Shown piece by piece: positions 23,301-29,209 of a stretch of DNA of 64,000 bases (positions are counted from its first letter, which is position 1; each line of letters begins with the position of its first letter). This DNA comes from Delphinus delphis (lineage: Eukaryota; Chordata; Mammalia; Artiodactyla; Delphinidae), in the NCBI RefSeq assembly GCF_949987515.2, contig NC_082702.1, positions 54,839,600-54,903,599 of the forward strand, read 5' to 3'. A program made the position numbers and the translations under genes. The notes below the pieces were generated by a model. The model had not been told where the DNA came from, did no database searches, and was given only the letters and a program-made list of their open reading frames with translations.

Positions 23301-26300
23301 TAGTCAGGAGTCCTCTGAACCGAAATGTCATTTTTATAACTGGAAAGGCCTGGAATTATGTGGCCTTTCTCATCTCCTGATCTCACTCATTCAGTTATGT
23401 GACCTCCAAGACCAGAGTAAGCCAGACAGGTTCAAACCCGTTCTCGAGGGACCAAACCAGTTCAAAAAGGACCCACTTCAAGGGTGGAGATAAACAAAGA
23501 GACAGCCAGGTGGCTGTACCGATGACACCCAGGGTTGACTGAGGCCCTTGTGGGCGCTCCCCTAAGCTTCAGTGCGAGCCTGCAAAGGCAGAAGTATGAC
23601 CAGGAGCAGTGTCAAGTGGGATTAAGACTGCAGGCCACTGAAATGGGTTCAAATGCTGCGGCGTTCTTCCTGGGTGACCTTGGGCAGCTAACCTAAGCTT
23701 TCTTAGCCTCAGTTTCTTCATCTGTAAAATGGAGCAGTGAGGGTCACGATAGTAATTGCTTCTTGGGGTAGTGATGAAGCTTGAATGAGAGAACACTTAT
23801 AAAGTGCTTAGGGCAGCGCCTGACGCATAGTAGGTCCCCAACCAATGTGCGCAGCCGTCACCTGTCTTCCGGAAGAGGGAGGGCTGGAGATCAGAAACGT
23901 GCCCAGACAATGCATACACCTACCAGGGAGCAGAGTGAGAATTCCAAGCCTGGCCACCTGCTCCAAAGCCCATGGGTGTGTGTCCTCCCCCACCTATAGG
24001 AATGATCGGAGCCTTCTAGATAGAAATGTAATTGAAATTTCCCCTAGCCTTGGCCCCAGAGGGCTGTCACTTAGCAGTAATTATTGGTAATTGTACAGGA
24101 GTTTGGAAACATCTTAAATTCCAACAACTTCCCTTGGAGCAATGGTCTCTGGGAATAGAGGAGCACTCTTGTCCCAGGGTAACCAAACAAGAAGCCTCGG
24201 ATTTTAAGTGTTTAAAAAACTGCATATTTGAGGTCATTTCTTTTTTTAATTTTTAAAAATTTTTTGGTTGCGTTGGGTCTTCGTAGTGGTGCACGGGCTT
24301 CTCATTGCAGTGGCTTCTCTTGTTGTGGAGCACGGGCTCTAGGCGTGTGGGCTTCAGTAGTTGTGGCACGTGGGCTCAGTCGTTGTGGCTCGCGGGCTCT
24401 AGAGCACGGGCTCAGTAGTTGTGGCGCACGGGCTTAGGTGCTCCACGGCATGTGGGATCTTCCCAGATCAGAGCTCGAACCCGTGTTCCCTGCATTGGCA
24501 GGCAGGTTCTTAAGCACTGCGCCACCAGGGAAGAACTGAAGTAATTTCTGACTTACAGAAAAGCGGCAAGGAGAGTACCTTGGAGCCTCCACCCTAATTC
24601 ATCAATTGTTAAATACTCTTTCCTTTATCATGCTCTCTCTGCCTCTCCCCCAACCCTGCACTCTCTCTATATATAAATCCACATAGTTACTTTTGGGGAC
24701 TATCTGAGAATAAGTTACAGATCTCCTGCCCACGCCTAAGATGCAGGTCTCTGCTGAGAGCTGGCTGCTACAGGGGGCCAAGGACCGCTGTGAGTTCAGC
24801 CTGGACCCTGACGTCTGAGGAGTTCATGTCTTTCTTGAGAGGAAAATGAACATCAACACAGGCAGTAATCTGATTTCTCAGAGAGCAGGGTCGGGGTCCT
24901 CAGTGCATCTTTTTATTTTATTTTATTTTACTTTATTGAAGTATAATTGATTTCCAACGTCACGTTAGTTTCAGGTGTACAACACAGTGATTCAGATATA
25001 TACACACACATATATATATCTGTTCCTTTTCAGGTTGTTTTCCCTTAGAGGTTATTACAAAATATTGAGTAGAGTTCCCTGTGCTATACAATAGGTCCTG
25101 GTTGGTTATCTGTTTTATACATAGTCGTGTGTACATGTCAATCCCAACCTCCTAATTTATCCCCACCGCGTGCGTCTTCTGAGTGGGTTCCATGCTGCTC
25201 CGATACTGACCATCCAAGACTGAGATGTGGGAGATGAGCCCCCCCACCCCGACTCTTCCCTCTGACAAAGTGACTTCACTGGACGCTGCCTGGGAAGGAT
25301 AACAGGGTGGCATAGCCCGGAGCAGGGGCTCAAATCCTTAGGTTTATTTTGTAAAAGTGACACCTCTGGTAAACACACCTGGTGTGAGGAAGGGGTCCGG
25401 CTCCGCACAGACCACCGTCTCCTGCCCATGGCATCAGGGGCCATAATTCACCCCCAGGGAGAAGGGAGGAGCAGGAATGTTTCCGAGAGCCTCCGGCCTG
25501 GAAGAATTTTGCCATTTGCTTCAGGAAATAGCCGTAAATGGAAGAATCGTGGTAAATGGTAGTCGTTGAGCTTGCTGATAAGCTCTCTGCCCGAGGGTGT
25601 GGGTCAGCCGTTGGTTCTGTCGCCTTGTACAGTAAACGTCACTGCTGGTCCCGGACACCGTGATGATTGTTAGGAGAGCCACAGAAGAGGAGGAAACAAA
25701 ATGCCCCTGAGTACATAAACACGATTTTGATGGAGCTATGATGGGCACAGAATATTAGTTTCAAGGGTACAAATGTGATTTATTACCCTTACAGCGGTCA
25801 GAGGAGACGATGCACAGGGGAGAGGGGGGCGTTTACCGATAGACGCGTTGCCACGTGAAACGTCTGCGTGATCTGGCCAGACTTCTCCGCTCTCCCACGT
25901 GAAGTTTCCCCGACTCCCACCAGAAGATGTTTTACTGCTGTGACAGGGCTGGGGCCGAGGAAGGAGGTGGTTGATGACAATCAACAGTGGGAATTGGGTC
26001 GTTCTGCTTCTGCATTTAATCGGCCGCAGTGTCACACGCCACTGTAGCTTCTGGAAAATTCCACCGGACACCTGTGAGAGAATGAGAGTGGAAAACACAA
26101 ATAATTTCTTAGTTTTGGCCTTATAAACTCCCCGAAAGGAGTTTAATCCTCTCACTTCTTTTCCAGATGGGCGATTCTTACGACACAAATTTTACAAAGA
26201 ATATCCAGGTAAGAGAAGAACCGTTCGTACTTTGCGGAGGGTACTAAAAAGGGCAGTGGGCATTTCTGGGGTGAAGAAAAGAAACCCAACGGACTGTTCT

Positions 26301-27432
26301 GAGAACTACAGTTTGAAGCTGCTATGAAGGAAAGTGACTGTATTCTCCGTGGTTGATTTTATGCTGTCAGATGGCATGTTGGGGGTAAGGTGCTGGGATG
26401 CCTAGATGCTTCTGTTGTGAAAAATCTCTCCTCCAGCCTGTGTGGTCCTCCACGTGGGCAGGAGCCATTCCAGGCTGCAGGCCGGGACTGAGGCAGCAGC
26501 TCAGGGATGGCTCATAGCGGACAAAATGGGAATTAGATTGGGAAATAAGGTAGAAGCCCTGTTGTCTGATGGTGGGCAAGAGGGGCTTACAGCAAACACA
26601 GCTTCACGCTAAACATCAGAACCTGGGACTAGACGTGCAAAAGTTCCTCCTACTTTCATTGAGGGAATTAGAAAATATGGTTGACACCATCCCTCCAGCC
26701 AGTCATCCATCCAGCTGTCCATCGATCCATCCATTCTTCCATTCATCCACCATATCTTTTTAAAGAATTGACAGTACACAGGGCTTCCCTGGTGGCGCAG
26801 TGGGTGAGAGTCCGCCTGCCGATGCAGGGGACACGGGTTCGTGCCCCGGTCCAGGAGGATCCCACATGCCACGGAGCGGCTGGGCCCGTGAGCCATGGCC
26901 GCTGAGCCTGCGCGTCCGGAGCCTGTGCTCCGCAACGGGAGAGGCCACAACAGTGAGAGGCCCGCGTACCGCAAAAAAAAGAGAAAAGAAAAAAAAGGAC
27001 ACCTTAGACTAGGATGTCAAGGAAGGCTTCCTGAGGAGGGGATATTGAAGCCCAGTATCAAGAATAAGAAATAGCGGGCAGAGGGACAGCAGATGTGGAA
27101 ATCCTGAGGTAGGATGAACTTGGCCATCACAGCAGCCGGAGTGCGTCGTGAGCATGGGGCTGGGGTGGGAAATGGCAGGAGTTGAGGGCAGACCATACGG
27201 GCTGGGGGAGCAGCTGCAGGTGGGGACTGGGGGACCTCTTTGGGGGAGGAGAGGGGGCAGGGCCAGGGCGCCGGGCCAGGCTGAGGTGTTTGGACTTGGT
27301 TTGGCCGGTGAGCCGTGAGCATCTGATTAGGAATCGACACACCTTCCCTGACAGAGCCCACTTCCTTTCGCAGAGGGTGGCTTCAAAAATGTGGCAGAGC
27401 ACGGGAAAGGACGGCAGAAGCACTTTCAGTAA
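2201..27432 (+). CDS. WFDC1: WFDC1 complete coding region, six coding exons
   Basis: Spliced CDS: 2201-2344, 16358-16541, 20512-20595, 21695-21835, 26167-26208, 27374-27432. It totals 654 bases and encodes 217 residues plus a TAA stop; from memory the human protein is 220 residues. WFDC1 (prostate stromal protein ps20) is a secreted protein with one WAP four-disulfide-core domain. It is described as a growth-inhibitory stromal and smooth-muscle factor, and protease inhibition has been inferred from the WAP fold. The sequence shows a hydrophobic signal peptide (about residues 15-31), a WAP core with eight cysteines at 63, 75, 80, 86, 92, 93, 97 and 101, a Trp-rich linker (residues 110-137), a second Cys-containing region (residues 138-184, Cys 141, 153, 159 and 177) and a basic C-terminus ending in KHFQ. 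All introns are GT-AG; intron 1 is phase 0 and introns 2-5 are phase 1. No frameshift or stop is seen, so the gene looks functional. Identification is by recalled similarity to the human protein and is strong. Confidence 0.96.
2715..2880 (+). repeat. L2-like fragment in WFDC1 intron 1
   Basis: Phrases such as GACTCATTCAGTAAACATTT and a decayed GGGCGCTCTGTGC segment are typical of L2 3' ends. Confidence 0.5.
2884..3012 (+). repeat. MIR SINE fragment
   Basis: MIR core with CTCTGCTGCTCACAGGCTGT, a degenerate GACTTGAGGTAAGTTG and ATCTCATCTGAAAAAGA. Confidence 0.65.
3170..3650 (+). mobile_element. Tigger-type DNA transposon 3' part
   Basis: The stretch with TTTTTTAGACATAAGGCTGT (about 3490), GCACTGGGAAACCAAAATAT (about 3557) and a decayed CCGGAACCCAAACCACAGTA terminus matches the recalled Tigger1 3' end. 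Internal and 5' parts are missing or decayed; no transposase frame is left. Confidence 0.65.
3651..6835. other. WFDC1 intron 1: mostly unique, with L2 and MIR traces
   Basis: No exon or RNA gene seen. L2-like 3' sequence at about 3890-4290 includes GGGCTTTGAAGGATGAATAG; a MIR trace at about 4800-4910 includes CCCCTCTCTGGGCCTCAGG. 5160-6830 shows no repeat that I recognise with confidence. Confidence 0.5.
6836..7265 (+). mobile_element. Solo LTR, MLT1-like (ERVL-MaLR)
   Basis: Matches the MLT1/MST LTR pattern: an early TGTGACTTTATTTGGAAATA, the mid-part GAAGGCCGTGTGGAGACAGA and the 3' part CCAACCCTGCCGACACCTGG followed by CAGTCTGTGGTGTTTGTTAC. It is an ancient retrovirus-like LTR with no coding region attached. 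Confidence 0.75.
7266..7995. other. WFDC1 intron 1: no feature recognised
   Basis: Only a possible MIR remnant at about 7330-7375 (CCCAGATGAGGGAATTCCGG). Short open frames on both strands look like chance. Confidence 0.5.
8000..8330 (+). mobile_element. Old L1 3' fragment (L1M type)
   Basis: CACAATGGAATATTACTCAG and CAGTGAAAGATGCCAGTCAG are hallmark L1M 3' phrases. It ends in a decayed AACTATACTTCAGTTAGAAA tail. Further L1M-like 3' sequence runs to about 8448. Confidence 0.75.
8451..8571. mobile_element. Short mariner-type element (121 bp) with inverted repeats
   Basis: Left end TTGAGTTGGCCAAAAAGTTC and right end ACTTTTTGGCCAACCCAA are inverted repeats. A TA flanks the left (8449-8450); the right flank is TG, a decayed TA. 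The element has no transposase, so it is a MITE-like derivative of the mariner family seen in cetartiodactyls. Confidence 0.85.
8572..9594. other. WFDC1 intron 1: largely unique sequence
   Basis: An L2-like 3' phrase at about 8945-9015 (CAGTGCCTGGCACGTGGTAG). Otherwise nothing recognised. Confidence 0.5.
9790..10016 (-). mobile_element. L1M fragment, first part, split by a SINE
   Basis: GTTGTGCAACCACCACCTCT and the C-rich TTGCTCCCCGCC segment are reverse-strand L1M 3' sequence. The element resumes at about 10331 after the SINE and runs to about 10450. A second L1/HAL1-like trace precedes it at 9595-9780. Confidence 0.7.
10033..10314 (-). mobile_element. CHR-type SINE with perfect 16-bp target duplication
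   Basis: Minus-strand SINE inserted in the L1M fragment. AAATTTCCCTATTCTA is repeated at 10017-10032 and 10315-10330. The head ends CCAGGGAAGCCC; the A/T-rich tail is at 10033-10051. Confidence 0.92.
10331..10452 (-). mobile_element. L1M fragment, second part
   Basis: Continuation of the L1M 3' sequence (GACGTTTCATATAAACGTGA and TTTGTGTCTGGCG) across the SINE insertion. It is itself interrupted by the small SINE piece at 10467 and fades by about 10570. Confidence 0.65.
10467..10531 (-). mobile_element. Head-only CHR SINE retrocopy with target duplications
   Basis: Only about 51-55 bases of the SINE 5' head remain (CATCGGCAGGCGGACTCTCG ... CAGGGAAGCCC), followed in SINE orientation by a (CA)n tract instead of the body and A tail. 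CCGTGTCCTCTTTT is repeated exactly at 10453-10466 and 10532-10545, which shows the short piece was inserted as such. Confidence 0.85.
10570..11257. other. WFDC1 intron 1: no repeat recognised
   Basis: An A-run at 10780-10791 may mark a decayed retrocopy end, but no body could be identified. Confidence 0.45.
11258..11472 (+). repeat. Near full-length MIR SINE
   Basis: Contains CCTCTGCTGCTGGCCAGCTG, TGTGACCTGGGGCAAGTGCC, TTTCCTCATCTGTAAAGTGG and a 3' end with GCTTAATAAATGCTG. Confidence 0.8.
11765..11870 (+). repeat. L2 3' fragment
   Basis: GAACTCCTTGGGGGCAGGGA is a typical L2 3' phrase. Confidence 0.6.
11935..12135 (-). repeat. MIR SINE fragment
   Basis: CCCATTTCACAGGTGAGGAA followed by GGCTCAGAGAGGTCATTT is the reverse-strand MIR core. 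Confidence 0.7.
12385..12480 (+). repeat. MIR SINE fragment
   Basis: GGCCTTGGGCAAACCTTTAA and TCTCTGAGCCTCGGGG match the MIR core. Confidence 0.6.
12720..13205 (+). repeat. L2 fragment
   Basis: CTCTACACTAGGCACGGTCG, then a GGAGGACACGTTGTAGCAGG segment and GGCATGGGGCCAGCTGGGGT fit an extended L2 3' region. Confidence 0.6.
13206..13964. other. WFDC1 intron 1: apparently unique sequence
   Basis: No repeat or exon recognised. Several short A/T-rich blocks occur (13290-13350, 13740-13800) without an assignable motif. Confidence 0.45.
13970..14204 (+). mobile_element. L1 3' end with poly(A)
   Basis: A 5'-truncated L1 3' end: AACTATACTTCA-class sequence in decayed form, GCATGGAATTATATTCAATA, CACTTTGCTGCACACCTGAA, ending in a 12-base A run at 14193-14204. 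Confidence 0.8.
14205..14524. other. WFDC1 intron 1: GC-rich unique patch
   Basis: C/G-rich sequence with a TTTGAGAACCACTGGTCC at 14355-14372, which looks like one end of a hAT-Charlie element (MER5 type); the rest is not recognisable. Confidence 0.4.
14525..14900 (-). repeat. Probable old L1/HAL1 fragment
   Basis: CTTCTCTCCAGAGGCAATCT and GTATTCTTGTATATCCTTCC resemble old L1 or HAL1 3' sequence. The assignment is loose. Confidence 0.4.
15393..15611 (-). mobile_element. CHR-type SINE, compact (young) form
   Basis: Poly(T) at the left, then GCGGTACGCGGGCCTCTCAC and the standard body to CCAGGGAAGCCC. AGGATATC is repeated at 15385-15392 and 15612-15619. Confidence 0.93.
15620..15900 (-). repeat. 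Old L1 fragment (L1M/HAL1-like)
   Basis: GGAACCAGCGCCCAGATCAG and CACACCAGACATCAGCTTTG resemble reverse-strand old L1 3' sequence; the SINE before it may have inserted in the same element. Confidence 0.45.
15985..16115. repeat. A/T-rich low-complexity (TATA/TACA)n tract
   Basis: Imperfect ATATGTA and ACATACAT runs, including TACATACATACATATAAAC near 16092. Confidence 0.75.
16150..16325 (-). repeat. MIR SINE just upstream of WFDC1 exon 2
   Basis: Reverse-strand MIR core: CAGAGCAACCCGCTGAGG and GGCTCAGAGAGGCCCAGCGA, then CACGGCGCACAGCACC. It ends about 30 bases before the exon 2 acceptor AG at 16357. Confidence 0.65.
16358..16541 (+). CDS. WFDC1: WFDC1 exon 2: WAP domain
   Basis: Codes residues 49-109 plus the first base of codon 110. 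It contains the whole eight-cysteine WAP core: Cys 63, 75, 80, 86, the adjacent pair 92/93, then 97 and 101. The adjacent Cys pair and the closing CxxxC spacing are typical of WAP domains. A Pro-rich stretch precedes Cys 75 and another ends the exon. The acceptor is a pyrimidine-rich tract ending CCCGCAG at 16357; the donor GTAGGT is at 16542. The exon is very GC-rich and lies in a local CpG cluster, unlike the flanking intron. Confidence 0.96.
16570..16591 (+). repeat. G-run next to exon 2 donor
   Basis: An uninterrupted run of 13 G starting at about 16573, followed by CGCGGGG, within 50 bases of the exon 2 donor. G-runs near donors can bind hnRNP H/F and may form G-quadruplexes. Confidence 0.7.
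16850..17125 (-). mobile_element. CHR-type SINE, long form
   Basis: TTTGGATGTGTTGGGTCTTC, then GCGGCGAGCGGGGGCTACTC and the head to CACGGAAGTCC. TCCAGCTTTTC is repeated at 16839-16849 and 17126-17136. It lacks part of the CAGTAGTTGTGG repeat block. Confidence 0.9.
17137..18115. other. WFDC1 intron 2: apparently unique sequence
   Basis: No repeat recognised with confidence and no exon. 17240-17460 may hold a decayed MIR. Confidence 0.45.
18120..18270 (-). repeat. MIR SINE fragment
   Basis: CCTGTTTTACAGCTGAAGAC and GTTGCCCAAAGTCACACAGC form the reverse-strand MIR core. Confidence 0.75.
18370..18680 (+). repeat. L2 3' fragment
   Basis: CACTTCCTCACCTCCTTCAG, AGCCCCATGAGGCAGGAGGT and CACTGCTGTATCCCCACTAC are classic L2 3' phrases. 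Confidence 0.75.
18764..18994 (-). mobile_element. MER20 (hAT-Charlie) DNA transposon
   Basis: Matches the recalled MER20 consensus in reverse: CGGCACTCTTGACGTTTGGG, CAGCATCCCTGGCCTCCACC, CACTAGGTGGCAGTGG, GACAACCAAAAATATCTTTA and a GATTGAGAACCGC end. It is nearly full length and lies in WFDC1 intron 2. Confidence 0.85.
18995..19950. other. WFDC1 intron 2: no confident repeat
   Basis: 19065-19180 (GAGTTTATTTAGCAGGTGAC) looks like an old LTR or DNA element piece resembling 45270-45400; not classified. The A/T-rich 19620-19740 ends in a short CA run. Confidence 0.4.
19955..20305 (-). repeat. Ancient interspersed repeat, family uncertain
   Basis: GCTGTAACAAAAAGACCCAC, AACTCAGGGGCCCAACC, then CTTCTGCTCATATCCAATTG and CAGTCACATGGCACACCTTG follow the order of a common mammalian reverse-strand LTR-like repeat, but I cannot fix the family. 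It ends about 200 bases before exon 3. Confidence 0.5.
20512..20595 (+). CDS. WFDC1: WFDC1 exon 3: Trp-rich linker
   Basis: Codes the rest of codon 110 (Val) through residue 137 plus one base of 138. It includes LDWLVQPKPRWLGGNGWLLD, with four Trp residues, which matches the recalled human segment. The acceptor CTTGTCAG ends at 20511 and has a weak pyrimidine tract. A second AG six bases downstream (TTTTAG, 20517) would remove two residues in frame if used. The donor is GTACCT at 20596, less than ideal. A weak acceptor and weak donor around an 84-base symmetric exon (phase 1-1) make in-frame skipping possible; that is inference. Confidence 0.94.
21010..21392. repeat. Imperfect GT-rich tract (possible Z-DNA former)
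   Basis: Nearly 400 bases of interspersed TGTG and TGCG units with only short perfect (GT)n runs (for example 21179-21192 and 21235-21247). A further TGTGTGTGTG patch lies at about 21580. The tract gives long spurious Cys- and Val-rich frames. Confidence 0.8.
21393..21509. mobile_element. Short mariner-type element (117 bp), TA-flanked
   Basis: Inverted ends GTGGGTTGGCCAAAAAGTTC and GAACTTTTTGGCCAACCCAA, with TA at 21391-21392 and 21510-21511. No transposase. Same family as 8451-8571 and better preserved at its ends. Confidence 0.92.
21692..21697 (+). promoter_or_regulatory. Tandem NAGNAG splice acceptor (CAGCAG) of WFDC1 exon 4
   Basis: Two AG dinucleotides three bases apart. The upstream AG (21694) gives the conserved reading; the downstream AG (21697) would remove one Ala codon. 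Confidence 0.75.
21695..21835 (+). CDS. WFDC1: WFDC1 exon 4: C-terminal cysteine region
   Basis: Codes residues 138-184. It carries EACSTTEDGAEPLLCPSGYE, then further Cys at 159 and 177 and a basic CVKQRR segment, closely matching the recalled human sequence. The acceptor is a tandem CAGCAG at 21692-21697. Using the first AG gives Ala138, as in human; using the second would delete that Ala. The donor GTGAGT is at 21836, phase 1. The exon follows a long GT-rich tract and a mariner-type element in intron 3. Confidence 0.96.
21985..22180 (+). repeat. MIR SINE
   Basis: CTGGCTGACCTTGGGGTCAG, TCTCTGAGCCTCGGTTTTCT and TATCTGTAAAATGGGGCC, then a 3' part with GGTGCTCAGTAAA. Confidence 0.8.
22181..22925. 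other. WFDC1 intron 4: apparently unique sequence
   Basis: No repeat or exon recognised. Confidence 0.45.
22930..23110 (+). repeat. MIR SINE
   Basis: CAGGCCTCGCTTTCCTTACC, TGTAAACAGGGCTAATAGTA and a GAGTTAATCCATGTAAATAA 3' end. Confidence 0.7.
23111..23612. other. WFDC1 intron 4: no feature recognised
   Basis: Unique-looking sequence; a short GGTTCAAA repeat at 23430-23465 is not a known element. Confidence 0.4.
23613..23848 (+). repeat. Near full-length MIR SINE
   Basis: GGGTTCAAATGCTGCGGCGT, GGGTGACCTTGGGCAGCTAA, CTTCATCTGTAAAATGGAGC and a 3' end with GCCTGACGCATAGTAGG. Confidence 0.82.
24241..24533 (-). mobile_element. CHR-type SINE, long form
   Basis: TTGGTTGCGTTGGGTCTTCG, two CAGTAGTTGTGG-type repeats and the head ending CCACCAGGGAAG. 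Flanks show only a degenerate duplication (GAGGTCATTTCT against GAAGTAATTTCT), which suggests an old insertion. Confidence 0.88.
24534..24760 (-). repeat. Old L1 3' fragment (L1M)
   Basis: AATTCATCAATTGTTAAATA and a TCTCTCTATATATAAATCCA stretch resemble reverse-strand old L1. Confidence 0.5.
24908..25165 (-). mobile_element. L1 3' end
   Basis: TTTATTGAAGTATAATTGAT, CAGGTGTACAACACAGTGAT, AGAGTTCCCTGTGCTATACA and TGTCAATCCCAACCTCC are the reverse-strand 3' end of a cetartiodactyl L1. Confidence 0.85.
25166..26166. other. WFDC1 intron 4 end: repeat-poor kilobase before exon 5
   Basis: No repeat recognised over about 1 kb up to the exon 5 acceptor. Conservation cannot be judged from one sequence. 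Confidence 0.45.
26167..26208 (+). CDS. WFDC1: WFDC1 exon 5: micro-exon of basic tail
   Basis: A 42-base exon coding Asp185 (split codon) through Pro198, reading GRFLRHKFYKEYP, against GRILRHKLYKEYP recalled for human. The acceptor is a clear pyrimidine tract ending TTCCAG at 26166; the donor GTAAGA is at 26209. Both flanking introns are phase 1, so the exon could be skipped without a frameshift. It is too short to appear as an open frame by itself and was found through its splice sites and homology. Confidence 0.94.
26696..26757. repeat. Imperfect (ATCC)n microsatellite
   Basis: CATCCATCCAGCTGTCCATC followed by further ATCC and ATTC units. Confidence 0.8.
26781..26998 (+). mobile_element. 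CHR-type SINE, compact form (sense to WFDC1)
   Basis: GGGCTTCCCTGGTGGCGCAG to GCGTACCGC, then an A-rich tail broken by G. It is the only SINE in the WFDC1 introns in the sense orientation. No clear target duplication. Confidence 0.92.
27000..27330 (+). repeat. L2-like fragment
   Basis: GTCAAGGAAGGCTTCCTGAG and GATGTGGAAATCCTGAGGTA are L2-like; it stops just before exon 6. Confidence 0.55.
27374..27432 (+). CDS. WFDC1: WFDC1 exon 6: C-terminus and stop
   Basis: Codes Glu199 (split codon) through Gln217 and the TAA stop at 27430-27432. The product ends GRQKHFQ; human ends GQQKHFQ as recalled. The acceptor is TTTCGCAG, ending at 27373. A strong donor-like GTAAGT starts at 27447, only 15 bases after the stop, so this exon probably continues to 27446 and is spliced to a non-coding exon. 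That distance is short enough not to trigger nonsense-mediated decay. Confidence 0.94.
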
Positions 27433-27446
27433 AGCGACGGCAGTGG

Positions 27447-28377
27447 GTAAGTGGGAGGCGGGATGGGTCAGCGACAGCGGGTGGCTTTGGGCAGCCAGTT
27501 GTCCAAGGTAGCTTTCATCACGAAGTTGAACAGTGGGAGGGCAAGAGTAGGGCTTTACCTACGGGGAGAATTTGAAAATTCCCTTCTAATTTCAAAGTGA
27601 ACATATGAGAGCTCTGGGCCTGCTCAGAAATGGAAGTTTCTATAGCCCTATATCCAAGGACCAGACTAGACTGTAACTTACACGTTCCTTTGCCGTCATG
27701 CCTCTGTGAACAGACAGACGAGCCCTCCTGTGTCCCATGAAGTTGGTCCCTCTGTCTCCCTCCCTCTGCCACGCGGTGCTATCCGGGGCCAACTCTCAGG
27801 CACGAACCGGGTGCCCAGAGGTTCAGCAGTCATTCGTGGAAATCTCCAGCATGCAGGCGTGGTGCGGGGGGGACGCCGTGGATAAATCAGGACTCCTGCT
27901 CTCGGGGGCTTACATCCTAGTAGGAGACTAAACTGGGCAACCAGTAAACCAGCAAGAAAGGCCCAGACTGCAATAGTGTCGTGAAGGAAGCTGGACAGAC
28001 AGGTGATGTGATGCGGGGTAGCCAGGCGAGGAGGGAGCTGCTTCAGATCCGGGCCGGGAAGGAAGGCCGCTGTGAGCAGAGCCACGATATCTGAGCCAAG
28101 ATCTGACATGGGCTCCCAGGCAGGCGGAGCGGGAAGGGCAGAGGTCCCGAGGCAGGAAAGATCTTGGTTTGAGGAACCCCAGGGAGGCCACTGGGGTGGG
28201 AACAGAATGATGGTGGGGAAGGCTGGCATCAGAGGCGACCAGGTAAGGAAGGCACAGGCTCTGCTCTCAGATGCTCTTCAAGGTGAGATGCAGGTGGACG
28301 CAAAGGTCCAGGGGTCTTGGCCAGGAAAACCTGAACACCCACCCAGCGCTGTGGTAGCTCAAGTCTGTGCATGGTAA
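27447..28377. other. Probable WFDC1 3' UTR intron: L2-rich
   Basis: L2-like sequence at about 27880-28240 (GGGGCTTACATCCTAGTAGG, then GGAGGGAGCTGCTTCAGATC). 27450-27880 shows nothing recognised. Confidence 0.5.
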
Positions 28378-28383
28378 ACAAAA

Positions 28384-28505
28384 GCCCTTGAAAGGGGATG
28401 ATTCCCCCGCCCACCGCAGTGCCCTTGAAAGGGGATGATTCCCCGCCCACCGCAGTGCCCTTGAAAGAGGATGATTCCCCCGCCCACCGCAGTGCCCTTG
28501 AAAGG
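28384..28505 (+). repeat. 37-bp minisatellite, 3.3 copies
   Basis: Units start at 28384, 28421, 28457 and 28494 (partial). Each begins GCCCTTGAAAG and ends CCGCCCACCGCAGT. Unit 2 lacks one C (36 bp); unit 3 has one G-to-A change. Confidence 0.93.
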
Positions 28506-28689
28506 CAAACATCAGGTTTGAGATTCAGAATACTCAGGTGTGAGTCCTGCAGGAAAGTCTAGAGTCCATGGGGATTGATGCCAACACGTCTATTACCTAA
28601 TGATGACAGGAACAGTTCTTGGAGTGGGTCTGACCCACCTGAGTCTGTGAACCTTACACCGGGACGTGCTGGGGCCAGTGGGAAAGAAA

Positions 28690-28830
28690 GGGACAGTGAG
28701 AGATGATTTGGGATGGCTCTTAAGAACCAGCCGGCTCCACCACAAGGTGACCTTAGGCAAATGACTTCCACTCTCCAAGCCTCAGTCTCCTCATCTGTAA
28801 AATGGGAGTGATGGGGAGGGATGCGTTAGG
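28690..28830 (+). repeat. MIR SINE fragment
   Basis: GGTGACCTTAGGCAAATGAC and CTCCTCATCTGTAAAATGGG. Confidence 0.8.
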
Positions 28831-28842
28831 AACTAAGTAAGA

Positions 28843-29035
28843 TAGGAGGGGAGACAAGATGGCGGCGGCGGAGGACACAGAGCCCATCTCCCGCAATGAA
28901 TGCATCAAAACTACATCTCCACGTGGAGCACCGCTCACTGAAAACAAACTGGAAACTGGCAAAAAGATTCTCGTGCAACCAAGGTTGTAAGAAAGATCCC
29001 CACAGAATCAGGTAGGAAGGGAAGAGGAAGACGGA
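28843..29035 (+). mobile_element. Orphan L1 5' UTR fragment
   Basis: GGAGGGGAGACAAGATGGCG starts the element, and GCATCAAAACTACATCTCCA follows, as in mammalian L1 5' UTRs. About 190 bases remain; no ORF1 or 3' end follows. A perfect YY1-type motif CAAGATGGCGGC is at 28855-28866. Confidence 0.7.
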
Positions 29036-29209
29036 GCCTAGAGAGACTTAGCAGTGAGTTAAGAATTTAGTCTTATTGGAAACTGGCATCTTTCTGGTGT
29101 TTCTGGTGGGTGTGGAGGAAGTAGATGACACACTTTTGACCCCACGTTCTTGGGTTCATACGAACCCAAGCAGTGGTTCATATTCATTCCCTCTTTGCTT
29201 CCCTTGCAG

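Noticed and set aside
26800..26880. tRNA-like A and B box sequences in CHR SINEs, considered as tRNA genes
   Set aside because: They are the tRNA-derived SINE heads; no cloverleaf with intact anticodon arm and acceptor stem is present.
28384..28505. Minisatellite units considered as a repeat-spacer array
   Set aside because: The units are directly contiguous with no spacers.
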